64,000 nt of DNA, taken from positions 248,001-312,000 of the forward strand of contig NZ_FNOH01000001.1 of assembly GCF_900106535.1 (NCBI RefSeq). The letters are read 5' to 3'. The notes beneath the pieces were generated by a model that was not told the origin of the DNA, did not search any database, and saw only the letters and a program-made list of their open reading frames with translations. Positions 34,822-44,076 of this stretch are shown piece after piece. Position 1 is the stretch's first letter. Each line of letters begins with the position of its first letter. Source of the DNA: Myxococcus xanthus. Its GTDB lineage: Bacteria > Myxococcota > Myxococcia > Myxococcales > Myxococcaceae. A program made the position numbers and the translations under genes.

Positions 34822-35463
34822 TCAGTAGGGCCGTTGACCCACCCAGTTGCCCGGCGGCGCGTAGTTGCACACCCAGAGCTGCCAGGTAGGAAACTTCGCG
34901 CCGAACGGTGAGTTCTTGTTGCACATCACCGTGGCGCACCCCACGGCCGCCGTCTTGCGCCACACCACCTGCGTGTAGTGCCCGCACACCTTGCCCTTCT
35001 GGCAGGTGTTGCGCCGGTAGTCGTAGTCCGCGGCTTCGTCCGCCCAGCTCTTCACCACCTGGGACGTCGTCCACGCGCCGGGCGTGGCGGCGGCGAGGTT
35101 CTCTCCGAAGTCGCCCCGGTCCGGGTTGTGCTCGAACTTGCAGGCCTTCGCCCAGGACGCGGCCTTGCGCTCGGCCTGGGTGGACCAGGCCAGCGGCGGC
35201 AGCGCGGGCTTGGGTGCGGGCTGGGCCCGGGAGCGCGCCAGGTTGTGCGCGGCCACCATGTCCCGGGAGAAGTCATTCGCATCGGGGAGGGCCGCGCGTG
35301 GCTCCTTCGGCTTCGCGGACGCGGCGGGCTGCCGGGTGGCCACGGCCTGCCGGGAGGTGGCGTTCTGTCGCCGCCCCTGTTGGGTGCCTCCGCTCCCGCA
35401 GCCGAGCAGCGGCGGCAGCAGGAGCAAGGCGGACCAGCGGTAGGCGCGGGAGAAGGAAGGCAT
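34822..35463 (-). CDS. CAP/SCP-domain lipoprotein (tandem paralog)
   Basis: About 213 residues with lipobox LLGCGSG and a longer basic Ala/Gln-rich linker before the CAP domain than its neighbour. Core motifs are MVAAHNLARSRAQP, FEHNPDRGDFGENL, WADEAADYDY, CGHYTQVVWRKTAAVGC and WVCNYAPPGNWVGQRPY. Near-identical C-termini show the two genes arose by tandem duplication. Confidence 0.88.
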   Translation of the reverse strand: MPSFSRAYRWSALLLLPPLLGCGSGGTQQGRRQNATSRQAVATRQPAASAKPKEPRAALPDANDFSRDMVAAHNLARSRAQPAPKPALPPLAWSTQAERKAASWAKACKFEHNPDRGDFGENLAAATPGAWTTSQVVKSWADEAADYDYRRNTCQKGKVCGHYTQVVWRKTAAVGCATVMCNKNSPFGAKFPTWQLWVCNYAPPGNWVGQRPY

Positions 35464-35576
35464 GAGGGGGATGATGCGCCAGGACGCCCGCTCATGCATG
35501 TGAAGCGTGCGCGGCGGGGCATTGCGTGCGGTGGGCCGCCCGCTCGCACGCTCCGCCGCGCACGGGAATGCCGGCG

Positions 35577-36917
35577 CTACACAAGGCCCGGCAGCGGGCC
35601 CGTCCCGTCGTCACCGAAGGTGGTGACGTTGGGCACGCCCATGGCCTGCATCAGGTAGATGTACAGGTTGGCCAGCGGGTCCTGCTGGTAGACGATGTGC
35701 CGGCCCGGCGTGAGCGCGCCGCCGCCCTTGCCCGCCAGGATGATGGGCAGGTTGACGTGGTTGTGAGAGTCCCCGTCGCCGATTTCGCTGGAGAAGTAGA
35801 CCATCGAGTTGTCGAGCATCGACAGGCCGTTGGCCTCGATGACCGACTTCATGCGCTCCAGCAGGTACTGGAGGAGCGTCACCTCCCACTTGTCGATGGT
35901 GGCGAGCGCGTTGTAGTTGGACTGCGACTTCTGGTGGTGTGAGTACGTGTGGTGTGCGCCGCTGAGCCCCAGGAAGGGGTAGACCTTGTTGGCACGCGCG
36001 TTGGCCAGCATGAAGGTGGCCACCCGGGTGAGGTCACACTGGAAGGCGAGGATGATGAGGTCCATCATCGCCTTGGTCTTCGCCGTCGGGTCCTCGGACA
36101 CGATGGGCGCGGCTCCCGAAGCGCAGGCCATGGATGGGACGGACACGTCCTCCACCTGCTTCTCCAACTCCCGCACGCTGGTGAAGTACTCATCCAGCTT
36201 CTGCAGGTCCGAGGTGCCCAACTGGCCCTTCAGCGCGGTGGCGTCATCGCGCACGACGTCGATGATGCTCTTGCCGTACGCGCGCCGCTTCTCGATTTGT
36301 GCCTGCGTCTCTCCGGGGATGCCGCCCGCGAAGAGCCGGTTGAACGCGGCCTGCGCGTTGGTCTCCTTGGCCACCGGTGTTCGAGGCCCCGACCACGCGA
36401 TGTTGTTGGCATACGGGCACGCGTAGCCGGAGTCGCAGTTGCCGATGCCGCGGCCCGCGTCGATGCCCAGCTCCATGGAGCCATAGCGGGTGGCCCGCGT
36501 CGCCGTCATGTGGTTGGCGATGACCTGGTCCATGGAGATGCCCACGCGGAGGTTGGTGCCCTCCGTCTTGTACACCTTGGCGCAGGACAGGAACGCGCCG
36601 GTGGCGGCGGCATGGTGCCCGTCACCATCCGGGAAGGCGGGCTGGTTCGCCAGGCCGGTGACGACCAGCAGGTCGTTCTTCACCGCCGCCAGGGGTTCCA
36701 GCGTGGGCGTCAGCTCCCACGCGGGGCCCTCTATCTTGGGTGTCCACTTCTGCATGTGGATGCCGTTGGGCGTGTAGAAGACGGCCAGTCTGCGGGGCAC
36801 GGTGCCCGGCGCGCCATGCGCGTTGCGGGGAATCATCTGCTCCAACAGGGGCAGCGCCATCAGCGCCCCCGTTCCCCGCAAGACGGTCCGTCGCGAGAGT
36901 CTGAATTTCTTGCTCAT
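35577..36917 (-). CDS. DUF1552-domain secreted protein
   Basis: 446 residues with a Tat-like N-terminus (LSRRTVLRGTGALMALPLLE). DUF1552 features include RRLAVFYTPNGIHMQKWTP, HHAAATGAFLSC, DQVIANHM and the C-terminal LLDNSMVYFSSEIGDGDSHN, LPIILAGKGGG. DUF1552 proteins are almost always encoded beside DUF1592/1588/1585 cytochrome-like proteins in myxobacteria and planctomycetes. Its ATG overlaps the DUF1592 stop. The molecular function of the family is unknown. Confidence 0.88.
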   Translation of the reverse strand: MSKKFRLSRRTVLRGTGALMALPLLEQMIPRNAHGAPGTVPRRLAVFYTPNGIHMQKWTPKIEGPAWELTPTLEPLAAVKNDLLVVTGLANQPAFPDGDGHHAAATGAFLSCAKVYKTEGTNLRVGISMDQVIANHMTATRATRYGSMELGIDAGRGIGNCDSGYACPYANNIAWSGPRTPVAKETNAQAAFNRLFAGGIPGETQAQIEKRRAYGKSIIDVVRDDATALKGQLGTSDLQKLDEYFTSVRELEKQVEDVSVPSMACASGAAPIVSEDPTAKTKAMMDLIILAFQCDLTRVATFMLANARANKVYPFLGLSGAHHTYSHHQKSQSNYNALATIDKWEVTLLQYLLERMKSVIEANGLSMLDNSMVYFSSEIGDGDSHNHVNLPIILAGKGGGALTPGRHIVYQQDPLANLYIYLMQAMGVPNVTTFGDDGTGPLPGLV

Positions 36918-38602
36918 GGCGTCTGCTCCTCCTCCGCGCCACGCTGCGTGAAGTGGCTGCTCGAGACGATGCTGAGGATGTAGTCGACGAGTCGCCCACC
37001 GCGGGCCTCGGCCTTGTCGGCGACATCCTTCACCGCGCAGTGGTCGGCCTCGTCCAGGCCACGGCCCGTGGCATAGGTGAGCATGTGCTCGGTGATGCAG
37101 TTGGTCAGCTTCGGGTCCTCCTTCAGGTAGGTCTGCATGTCGCGCACCCCGTTGAGGATGGCGCCGTCGGGCAGGTCACCCGTGGCGTCCACGGGCGCGC
37201 CGCTCACCTCCTGGAGGCGCCAGCGGCCAATGGGGTCGAAGTTCTCCATCGCCAGCCCCAGCGGGTCCATCAGCCGGTGGCAGCCCTGGCACGCCGGCGC
37301 GCTGCGATGGAGCGCCATGCGCTCCTTCATCGTCATGTCCGGCGTGATGGGCGGCGGCAGGTTCTCCACGTCCGGTGGCGGTGGCGGCGGCGCCGAGCAC
37401 AGCAACTGCTCCAACACCCAGACGCCGCGCTGCACCGGTGAGGTGCGGTCCGGGTTGGACGTGACGATGAGCAGCGAGCCCTTGCCGAAGATGCCGCTGC
37501 GCTCCGGGTGGCCCGTGAGCTCCACGCGTTTGTGCGTGGGGCTGCCGGGCAATGGCAGGCCGTAGTGGGCGGCCAGTTGGTCGTTCACATAGGTGAACGG
37601 CGCGTCGATGAGGTCCTTCAGCTTGTGGTCGCCGGAGATGAACTCCGCGAAGAAGAGCTCCGTCTCCGTGCGCATGGCGGCGCGCAGCTCCTCGTTGAAC
37701 GCGCCATAGAGCGTGCCGTCCGGCACGGCGGTACCCAGCGCGCGGGTGAAGAGCCACTGGCCGGCGAAGTTCTCCACCAGCGCGCGTGCCTTCGGGTCCG
37801 CGAGCATGCGCCGCACCTGGGCCTCCATCTCCGCGGGGTCGCTCAGCTTCCCCGCTTCGGCGGCGGCGAACAGCGCGTCGTCCGGCATGCTGCTCCACAG
37901 GAAGTAGGAGAGCCTGCTGGCCAGCTCGAAGTTGTCGAGCGTGTACGGTTCGGTGCTTCCTGGCGGCGCGTTCTTCTCCACCCGGAAGAGGAAATGCGGT
38001 GAGACGAGCACCGAGCGCAGGGCCAGCTTCACGCCCACCACGGGCGGGTCCGCGTGCTGGCTCGACAGGTTGACAAAGGTCATCAGCTTGTCGACCTCTT
38101 CCTGCTGCACCGGCCGGCGCCAGGCGCGGCGGGCGAAGTCGGAGAGGATTTCGTGCGCGCACGGCGCAGGGTTGAGCGGGTCCAGCGCGCAGGCGTTGAA
38201 GGCGCCGCGCGTCCAGGCGTCATTCACCAGCCGCTCCGCCGCGGCGGAGTACTTCTCCATCAACAGCGGCGACAGCGAGAGCACGTCGGCGATGTTGTCG
38301 AAGCCGTAGCCGTGGTCGTCGATAGGGAAGTCATTGGCCGGCTGGGTGGTGTCTCCCAGCAGGTCCCGCACGGTGGCGTTGTATTCCGCGCGGTTGAGGC
38401 GGTGGAGCGTGACGCGCCCCGGTTTCTGGGGTGCGTTCTCGCACTCGCCTGCGACCGGGGGCTGCCCCGGTGGAACAGGTTCTCCTGGTATCTCCTCGTC
38501 GGGTTTGACCCGGGCCATTGGGCCGTCATCGGTGCAGCTGGTCACCAGCAGGGCGAGACTTGCGCCCGCAAGGAAGAGCCAGCCCCCTCTTCGTCGATGC
38601 AT
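36914..38602 (-). CDS. DUF1592/DUF1588/DUF1585 haem-binding lipoprotein
   Basis: About 562 residues. The signal ends at LLVTSCTDDG. The order is: an N-terminal DUF1587-like region (LHRLNRAEYNATVRDLLGD); DUF1592 (LSDFARRAWRRPVQQEEVDK, LASRLSYFLWSSMPDDAL); DUF1588 (RTSPVQRGVWVLEQLLCSAP and the haem c site ACQGCHRLMDPLGLAMENFD); and DUF1585 (LTNCITEHMLTYATGRGL). It is translationally coupled to the DUF1552 gene. I prefer ATG 38602 because the signal peptide starts there; the frame is open to 38677. Confidence 0.88.
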   Translation of the reverse strand: MHRRRGGWLFLAGASLALLVTSCTDDGPMARVKPDEEIPGEPVPPGQPPVAGECENAPQKPGRVTLHRLNRAEYNATVRDLLGDTTQPANDFPIDDHGYGFDNIADVLSLSPLLMEKYSAAAERLVNDAWTRGAFNACALDPLNPAPCAHEILSDFARRAWRRPVQQEEVDKLMTFVNLSSQHADPPVVGVKLALRSVLVSPHFLFRVEKNAPPGSTEPYTLDNFELASRLSYFLWSSMPDDALFAAAEAGKLSDPAEMEAQVRRMLADPKARALVENFAGQWLFTRALGTAVPDGTLYGAFNEELRAAMRTETELFFAEFISGDHKLKDLIDAPFTYVNDQLAAHYGLPLPGSPTHKRVELTGHPERSGIFGKGSLLIVTSNPDRTSPVQRGVWVLEQLLCSAPPPPPPDVENLPPPITPDMTMKERMALHRSAPACQGCHRLMDPLGLAMENFDPIGRWRLQEVSGAPVDATGDLPDGAILNGVRDMQTYLKEDPKLTNCITEHMLTYATGRGLDEADHCAVKDVADKAEARGGRLVDYILSIVSSSHFTQRGAEEEQTP

Positions 38603-38782
38603 GGGTGTCACGTCGGCTACCCCCCTCCACACTGCCCCATCCGAAGCCGGGACAGCAGAAGCCGTAGCAATGTGCACTCCACCCAGGCACGTGGCCTTTT
38701 GGACCTCTCCGTTGTTTCAGGGGGCAGGATGGCGTTGGCTACCCGGAAGCGCGCTGGGAAGAGATTGGCGCGAATGGGTAGC

Positions 38783-38805
38783 GAGGTTCCCGGCGAGGGA
38801 ACCTC
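38783..38805 (-). terminator. Hairpin downstream of the M3 peptidase gene (distal)
   Basis: A perfect 9-bp inverted repeat (GAGGTTCCC / GGGAACCTC) with a 5-base loop lies in the 258-base gap after the peptidase stop. It is probably part of a double terminator. Confidence 0.6.
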
Positions 38806-38810
38806 GGACG

Positions 38811-38839
38811 AACGCAGCCTGCGGCGTGCAAGCTGCGTT
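38811..38839 (-). terminator. Hairpin downstream of the M3 peptidase gene (proximal)
   Basis: An 8-bp inverted repeat (AACGCAGC / GCTGCGTT) with a 13-base loop sits 22 bases past the peptidase stop and immediately before the second hairpin. Confidence 0.5.
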
Positions 38840-38860
38840 CGCGTGGATGCCGCGGGCTCC

Positions 38861-40921
38861 TTACTTTGCGTCGAGGTACGCGCGGTACGCGTCGAAGCCG
38901 TACTCGCGCCCGAGGAAGTCCTTCACCAGCTCCGCGGCGGGCTTGGAGCCGCCGGGCTCCAGCACGGTGCGGCGGTACTTCATCGCCGTCTCCCGGTCGA
39001 GGAAGCCCTTCTTCTGGAACTCGGTCTCCAGGTCCTTCGCGATGACGGAGGACCAGAGATACGTGTAGTACGCCGCCGAGTAGCCATCCAGGTGCCCGAA
39101 GGCCACCTCGAAGTGCGTGCCGTCGCGGTGCTCATGCTTGAAGGGGCTGAGCCGGGTCTGCAGGGCAACCAGGGCCTCGGTCGTGTCGAAGCCCGGCGCT
39201 CGCGAGTAGTAGTCCAGGCTCACCGCGGACAGGAACAACTGCCGCCGCGCCCACAGGCCCTGGCCGAACTCCTTCGACGCGCGGAGCTTCTCCACCATCT
39301 CCGCGGGGATGGGCTGGTTCGTCTCGTGGTGCTTCGCGAACTCCTTCAGCACCTCCGGGTTGCCCGCCCACTGCTGGAGCAGCATGGACGGCGTCTCCAC
39401 GAAGTCCCACTCCACGCGGGTGCCCGCGATGCCCGCCCACTTCAGGTGCCCGCCGAAGATGGCGTGCAGCAGGTGGCCGAACTCGTGGAAGAAGGTCTCC
39501 ACCTCGTCGTGCGTCATCAGCTCGCCGGGGCGCGCGAAGTTGCACACCAGCGAGGCCTCCGGGTAGCGCTTGCCGGCCTGGCCCGCGACGAGATCGAACT
39601 GCGCCGCGTGCTTGTACTTGTCGTCACGTGGATGCATGTCCAGGTAGATGCGGCCCAGCAGCGTGTCGCCGTCGAACACGTCGTAGGTCTCCACCTCCTG
39701 CTGCCACACCCGGGCGTCCTTCACCGGCTTGTAGGTGATGCCCCAGATGCGCGAGGTGATGTCCATCACCCCCGCCTTCACCCGGCCGTACTCGAAGTAG
39801 GGCCGGACCGCCTGCGAGTCGAAGCTGAAGCGCTCCGCGCGCAGCCGGTCCTCGTAGAAGTCCTGGTCCCAGGGCTCCAGCACCTTGGCTCCCTTGACGT
39901 CCTTCTGCTTGCGGGCCAGGAGCTGCGCGTACTCCTGCTTCGCGCGGGCCTCGGTGGCCATGCCCAGCCGGTCGATGAAGTCCGCGGCCACCTGCTGCGT
40001 GCGCGTCATCTTCGTCTCGGTGGTGTACGCGGCCCAGCTCGCGTAGCCCAGCAGCGTGGCCAGCTCGTGGCGCTTGGCGATGAGCTGCGCCAGCACGTCC
40101 TGGTTGGCCGGGTACGCGCGCTGGCGGTAGGTGCGCCACAGCTTCTCGCGCGCCTTCGCGTTCTTCGCGTACGTCATGAAGGGGAAGTAGTCCGGGTAGT
40201 TGGTGGTGATGACCACCAGCCCGTCCGCGCCCGGCGGGTGCGCCTTGCGGTAGTCCTCCGGCAGGCCGTCCAGCTCGGCGGGCTTGAAGGTCGCCTTGCG
40301 GACGTCCTCGGCGATGTTCTTGCTGAACTGCTGCCCCAGCTTGAGCAACTCCTCGTTGAGCGACTTCACCTTGGCGCGGGTGGCGTCGTCGCGGTCCACG
40401 CCGGCGCGGCGGAAGTCGAGCAGCGCGCGGTCCATCCAGTACCGGGTCGCCGCGTCCGCGCTGGACAGGTCCACCGCGGCCAGCACGTCATAGACGCCTC
40501 GGTCCTGGGACAGCGCCACGTTGGCGGAGTCCACGCGCTGCTCGCACTCGCGCGCGGCGTCGCGGAAGGCCGCCTCCGGATGGACCTCGCGCGCGAGGCT
40601 GGAGCGGTTGGCCGCGGCGAGCAGCGAGCCCAGGGCCTCGTCATAGGCCGCGAGCACGGCCTGGCCGTCCTTGCGCGCGTCCAGCGCCTTGATGGCGGAC
40701 ACCTGCGCGCGGGTGCGCTCGAGGTCCGTGTCACACGCGGCGGTGAAGTCGGCCAGGGTGCCGGAGAGGACGCTGGCGCCTTCGGGAGGCGGCACGGGCT
40801 TGGGCGCGGCGGCGGGGGCCAGGGCCTGCTGCGCGGTGGGCTCGGGGGCCGCGGCGGGGGTGTGCGTGCAGCCGGCCGACGCCAGTGCCGCGGAGAGGGT
40901 GAGGGCGCTCAGTCTCTTCAA
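38861..40921 (-). CDS. M3-family zinc oligopeptidase (lipoprotein)
   Basis: 686 residues with a lipoprotein signal ending ALASAGCTH and an Ala/Pro-rich linker. The catalytic zinc motif HEFGHLLHAIF lies near residue 477, with the third ligand Glu in the following VEWDFVETPS segment. The helical N-domain and C-terminal region match thimet oligopeptidase/oligopeptidase A proteins. It cleaves short peptides, here outside the cytoplasm because of the lipid anchor, which is unusual for a family that is often cytosolic. It fits peptide scavenging during predation. Confidence 0.9.
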   Translation of the reverse strand: MKRLSALTLSAALASAGCTHTPAAAPEPTAQQALAPAAAPKPVPPPEGASVLSGTLADFTAACDTDLERTRAQVSAIKALDARKDGQAVLAAYDEALGSLLAAANRSSLAREVHPEAAFRDAARECEQRVDSANVALSQDRGVYDVLAAVDLSSADAATRYWMDRALLDFRRAGVDRDDATRAKVKSLNEELLKLGQQFSKNIAEDVRKATFKPAELDGLPEDYRKAHPPGADGLVVITTNYPDYFPFMTYAKNAKAREKLWRTYRQRAYPANQDVLAQLIAKRHELATLLGYASWAAYTTETKMTRTQQVAADFIDRLGMATEARAKQEYAQLLARKQKDVKGAKVLEPWDQDFYEDRLRAERFSFDSQAVRPYFEYGRVKAGVMDITSRIWGITYKPVKDARVWQQEVETYDVFDGDTLLGRIYLDMHPRDDKYKHAAQFDLVAGQAGKRYPEASLVCNFARPGELMTHDEVETFFHEFGHLLHAIFGGHLKWAGIAGTRVEWDFVETPSMLLQQWAGNPEVLKEFAKHHETNQPIPAEMVEKLRASKEFGQGLWARRQLFLSAVSLDYYSRAPGFDTTEALVALQTRLSPFKHEHRDGTHFEVAFGHLDGYSAAYYTYLWSSVIAKDLETEFQKKGFLDRETAMKYRRTVLEPGGSKPAAELVKDFLGREYGFDAYRAYLDAK

Positions 40922-41054
40922 GGGTGGGTTCCTCCGGGATCCAAGGACAACGCCGGAGCGTCATGCCACATCCCGCCTGCCTCCGCCCGGTGCAAGCGGC
41001 CTTCCCTTGCCCGGACGCGGCGGCCGTGCCGACATCCAGGAGGAGGCCGATCCG

Positions 41055-41876
41055 ATGACGGACCGTGAATGCGTGGAGCTGTTGCAGTGGGCCGCGCCCC
41101 GCCTGCGCCTTCGCTGGGAGGGCTTCCGGCGCGTCCGGGGGCAGGTGTGCAAGCGCATCGGCCGCAGGCTGAAGGCGCTGGGGCTTCCAGACGCAGGGGC
41201 CTACCGCGCCCGGCTGGAGGCCGAGCCCTCGGAGTGGGACGTGCTCGACGCGCTGTGCCGCGTCACCATCTCCCGCTTCTACCGGGACGCGCGCGTCTTC
41301 GAGGTGCTGCGCCATGACTTGCTCCCCGCCCGGCTGGAGTCCCTGCGCTCCCGGGGCGAGGCCACGCTGCGGGCGTGGAGCGCGGGCTGTGCTTCCGGCG
41401 AGGAGCCCTACACACTGTCGGTGCTCTTCCAGTTGGGGCTCGAGCCTCGATTCCCGGGAGTGCGTTTGGCGTTGGTGGCCTCCGATGCGGATGCGGGGCT
41501 GCTCGCGCGGGCGGCGCGGGGCTGCTATCCGCGCGGGGCCTTGCGTGAGCTGCCGCGTGCCTGGGCGGAGCGTGCCTTTCCGGGGCCCGGCGACGAACCG
41601 TGCCTTGCGCCGGAGTTCCGGCGGGCGGTGGACTTCCTCCAGCAGGACTTGCGCTCCCAGATGCCCGACGGGCCCTTCCACCTGGTGCTGTGCCGCAACG
41701 TCGCCTTCACCTACTTCGCGCCTCCGCTTCAACGCGAGGTCCTGTCACGGCTGGTGGCGCGGCTGGTCCCTGGCGGGCTGCTGGTGATTGGCGGCCATGA
41801 GTCCCTGCCCGAAGGAGACTTCGGCCTGACGCGCGCCGCCGGCCCGCTGCCTGTCTTCGCGCGGACAGACGTCTGA
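41055..41876 (+). CDS. CheR-type SAM-dependent methyltransferase
   Basis: 273 residues. The SAM-binding motif is LRAWSAGCASGEEPYTLSVL; further CheR landmarks are CRVTISRFYRD, LALVASDADAG and FHLVLCRNVAFTYF. CheR enzymes methylate glutamates of chemoreceptors, but no chemotaxis gene lies nearby, so the substrate may differ. GGAGG lies eight bases before the ATG. It is divergent from the M3 peptidase gene. Confidence 0.85.
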   Translation: MTDRECVELLQWAAPRLRLRWEGFRRVRGQVCKRIGRRLKALGLPDAGAYRARLEAEPSEWDVLDALCRVTISRFYRDARVFEVLRHDLLPARLESLRSRGEATLRAWSAGCASGEEPYTLSVLFQLGLEPRFPGVRLALVASDADAGLLARAARGCYPRGALRELPRAWAERAFPGPGDEPCLAPEFRRAVDFLQQDLRSQMPDGPFHLVLCRNVAFTYFAPPLQREVLSRLVARLVPGGLLVIGGHESLPEGDFGLTRAAGPLPVFARTDV

Positions 41877-41996
41877 GACCGCCGGGCTCTATTCACGAAT
41901 TCGTCCGGTGCGAGCATTCTCCGTCGCTGGGCCGTGCTCCCCTGACGTGAGCGGGACGGAGGACTCGGGCCTGCGCGTGGCCGGAGGAATCCGAGA

Positions 41997-42893
41997 ATGC
42001 GCACGAAGCTGTGGTGGAGCGTGGTGCTGGCGGCGTGTGCGTGTGGCGGCGCCGCGAAGACGGGCGACGAGCTCCGCTCACGGCAAGCGGGGCTGTCGCT
42101 CTCCGCCACGCCAGGAGACGCCCGGGGCACCTTCGTTCATGAGGACGAGACGGTGACGTTCTCCTCTCGCGAGGTGGAGCCAGGGGTGTACCGGCTGGAG
42201 GTCCGGCTGCGCGGGTTGACGCTCACCGGGTTGATGGAGCCGGCCCGCGGCGTCTCCACGTTGGATGGTTTCGCGGAGGCGAATGCCAGGGATGCGCAGA
42301 TGGGCGTCGCGGACCGCGCGCTGCTCACCGCCCTCTATCGCGAGCTCAATGAGGCGCTTCCCAGCGGAGACGCGGCGGCCCCCGCGGCGATGTACCTGCG
42401 CCGCGCGGTGAGCGTGTGGTCCCAGTATCCGGACACCGTGGGGCTGCGGCGCGCGGTGATGGGCGAGAAGGGGCGTGGCTACACGATGTTGTGCAGCTAT
42501 GCGCAGTGCAACGGGCGCAACTCGGGCAGTTGTGAGGGGCGCTACAACTGGTACGCCCACGCGACGCACGACTGTGACCGGGGCGGCTTCGACTGGCCCG
42601 GCAACCAGCAGTTGGCCCAGCTCGGTGACCACTACTCCTGCAACGGGGACGAGTTCTTTCTGGCCGGCGATACCTGGCACTGCGGTTCGCCCAACCACTG
42701 GCACCGGCCGAAGGTGGTGGGTAACTGCTTCGGGCGCTGCGGCAGCACGTGCGGCGGCGACACCCAGTACACGGTGGATGCCACCAACCACGACAGTTGC
42801 GTGCGCAATGGCCACATCCTGGTGAGCGGCTGGTGCAATGACCAATTCACCGCCGCCGTGGATGACGAGCTGTTCGCCCCCAACTGCTACTGA
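41997..42893 (+). CDS. Secreted Cys-rich lipoprotein with a phospholipase-A2-like HD motif
   Basis: 298 residues with lipoprotein signal MRTKLWWSVVLAACAC. An unrecognised N-terminal domain (about 20-150) precedes a cysteine-rich C-terminal domain with CSYAQCNGRNSGSCEGRYNW, CFGRCGSTCGG and TNHDSCVRNGH. The histidine-aspartate next to a cysteine resembles the catalytic site of PLA2-like folds, but the match is only local. Extracellular; function unknown. Confidence 0.7.
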   Translation: MRTKLWWSVVLAACACGGAAKTGDELRSRQAGLSLSATPGDARGTFVHEDETVTFSSREVEPGVYRLEVRLRGLTLTGLMEPARGVSTLDGFAEANARDAQMGVADRALLTALYRELNEALPSGDAAAPAAMYLRRAVSVWSQYPDTVGLRRAVMGEKGRGYTMLCSYAQCNGRNSGSCEGRYNWYAHATHDCDRGGFDWPGNQQLAQLGDHYSCNGDEFFLAGDTWHCGSPNHWHRPKVVGNCFGRCGSTCGGDTQYTVDATNHDSCVRNGHILVSGWCNDQFTAAVDDELFAPNCY

Positions 42894-42896
42894 GTC

Positions 42897-43274
42897 ATGT
42901 CACGACACCCCGCGCCAGTGAGGTGGATGGGGTGGCTGATGCTGGCCGCGCTCGGATGTTCCTCCGACGCGTCGAAGACGCGGGCCGCGGAGGCGGTGGT
43001 GCGCCACTTCTTCTCGGCGCTGCCCGAGGGTGACTGCGAGGTCCTGGCACCGCTGCTGGTCACGGGAGGAAGCGCGCGACCGTGTGTGGAGACGGTGCGG
43101 GAGCTGCGGGGGCATGGCCTCACGCTGGTGGGGATTGTCGAATCGACGGTGGACGGGCGTGACGCCGAGGCTGTCCTCGTGCGGGCCCGGGTGGCCCATG
43201 GTGGGCGCGAACGTCCGGCACCGTGGTTGCTACGGGTGGAGCGCCAGGATGGCGATTGGCGGGTGCGCTTCTGA
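42897..43274 (+). CDS. Small lipoprotein with an NTF2-like (DUF4878-type) fold
   Basis: 125 residues with lipobox LAALGCSSD. The mature part looks like a short NTF2/DUF4878-like domain: a helix (AAEAVVRHFFSALPEGDCEVLAPLL) then strands ending WLLRVERQDGDWRVRF. It begins 3 bases after the preceding gene and is followed by another membrane-anchored gene, so the three may be co-transcribed. Function unknown. Confidence 0.68.
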   Translation: MSRHPAPVRWMGWLMLAALGCSSDASKTRAAEAVVRHFFSALPEGDCEVLAPLLVTGGSARPCVETVRELRGHGLTLVGIVESTVDGRDAEAVLVRARVAHGGRERPAPWLLRVERQDGDWRVRF

Positions 43275-43297
43275 GCGCCGGGGCGGGGAGGGGGGCC

Positions 43298-43849
43298 ATG
43301 CGGATTCGTTACCGTTTGATTCTGACCGGTGCGGGCGTGCTCGCCGTGGCGCTGGGCGCCGTGGAGTTCTGGCCCCAGCCGGAGCCGGAGCCGCTGCCCG
43401 CCGCGCTGCTCGCCATGGCCGTGCCTCCTCCTGCTCCTCCCGCGCCGCCCCCCCGTGTGGTGCCGGTGACGGCCCCCGAGGTGGCGCCGCCCGCCCCCGT
43501 GCCTCGGCAAGAGGCGCCCCAGGTCACGGTGGCCCGGATGGCGCCCGAGCCCGTGGTGCCCTCGCCAGAGGAGTCCTTTCCTCCGCCTGAGGACAACGAC
43601 GACATCGAGCCCGAGCTGCCACAAACAGCCCAGTGGGAGCTGGAGAAGACGGCGCGGCTGGCGGCGCTGGTGGAGCGAGACGTGGTGCGGCTGGCGCGCG
43701 AGCGTGAGGACGCCGTGGCACAAGGCGACGTGCAGCGGGGCGAGCAGATTGACGCGCTCCTTCAGCGCAACCTGGGACAGTTGCGCGAGCTGCACGACGA
43801 GGTCCGCAGGCTGGCCGAGGAGGTGAACGGCGTCGTCCCCGAGGAATGA
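43298..43849 (+). CDS. Membrane-anchored Pro-rich protein with C-terminal coiled coil
   Basis: 183 residues. One N-terminal membrane anchor (LILTGAGVLAVALGAVEF) is followed by a long Pro/Ala/Val-rich spacer (about 30-105). A charged coiled coil ends the protein (LVERDVVRLAREREDAVAQ, QLRELHDEVRRLAEEVNG). It may span the cell wall or periplasm. I do not recognise a family. It follows the NTF2-like lipoprotein. Confidence 0.65.
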   Translation: MRIRYRLILTGAGVLAVALGAVEFWPQPEPEPLPAALLAMAVPPPAPPAPPPRVVPVTAPEVAPPAPVPRQEAPQVTVARMAPEPVVPSPEESFPPPEDNDDIEPELPQTAQWELEKTARLAALVERDVVRLAREREDAVAQGDVQRGEQIDALLQRNLGQLRELHDEVRRLAEEVNGVVPEE

Positions 43850-43879
43850 GCGCGAGGGGGAACGGACGCCGCGGGTGTC

Positions 43880-44029
43880 CTACACCGCTCGCGCTGAGGT
43901 CCGGCCGCAGGCTTGTGAACGGGCGGGTTTTTTCTCGCTGGCGAGCTGCACGAGTCCCGCCTCGAAGTCCGCGAGCGAGCGGGCCTCGTAGGCGATGCGG
44001 TGGGTGCTGGCCGCGTCGTCGCCTTCCAC
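43880..44029 (-). CDS. Possible small protein or gene remnant
   Basis: A 49-residue frame from GTG reads VEGDDAASTHRIAYEARS then LADFEAGLVQLASEKK, which looks like real protein sequence. In the same frame an upstream segment ends in a stop just before the GTG, so this may be the tail of a decayed gene. No strong ribosome-binding site is visible. Confidence 0.3.
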   Translation of the reverse strand: MEGDDAASTHRIAYEARSLADFEAGLVQLASEKKPARSQACGRTSARAV

Positions 44030-44076
44030 GGCCTGGAGTCATGACTCATCGCGCATGGCTCCAGGCTGGAAGGGCC

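Noticed and set aside
38054..41068. Long open plus-strand frame opposite the DUF1592 and M3 peptidase genes
   Set aside because: It spans two well-supported minus-strand genes and has no protein-like motifs.
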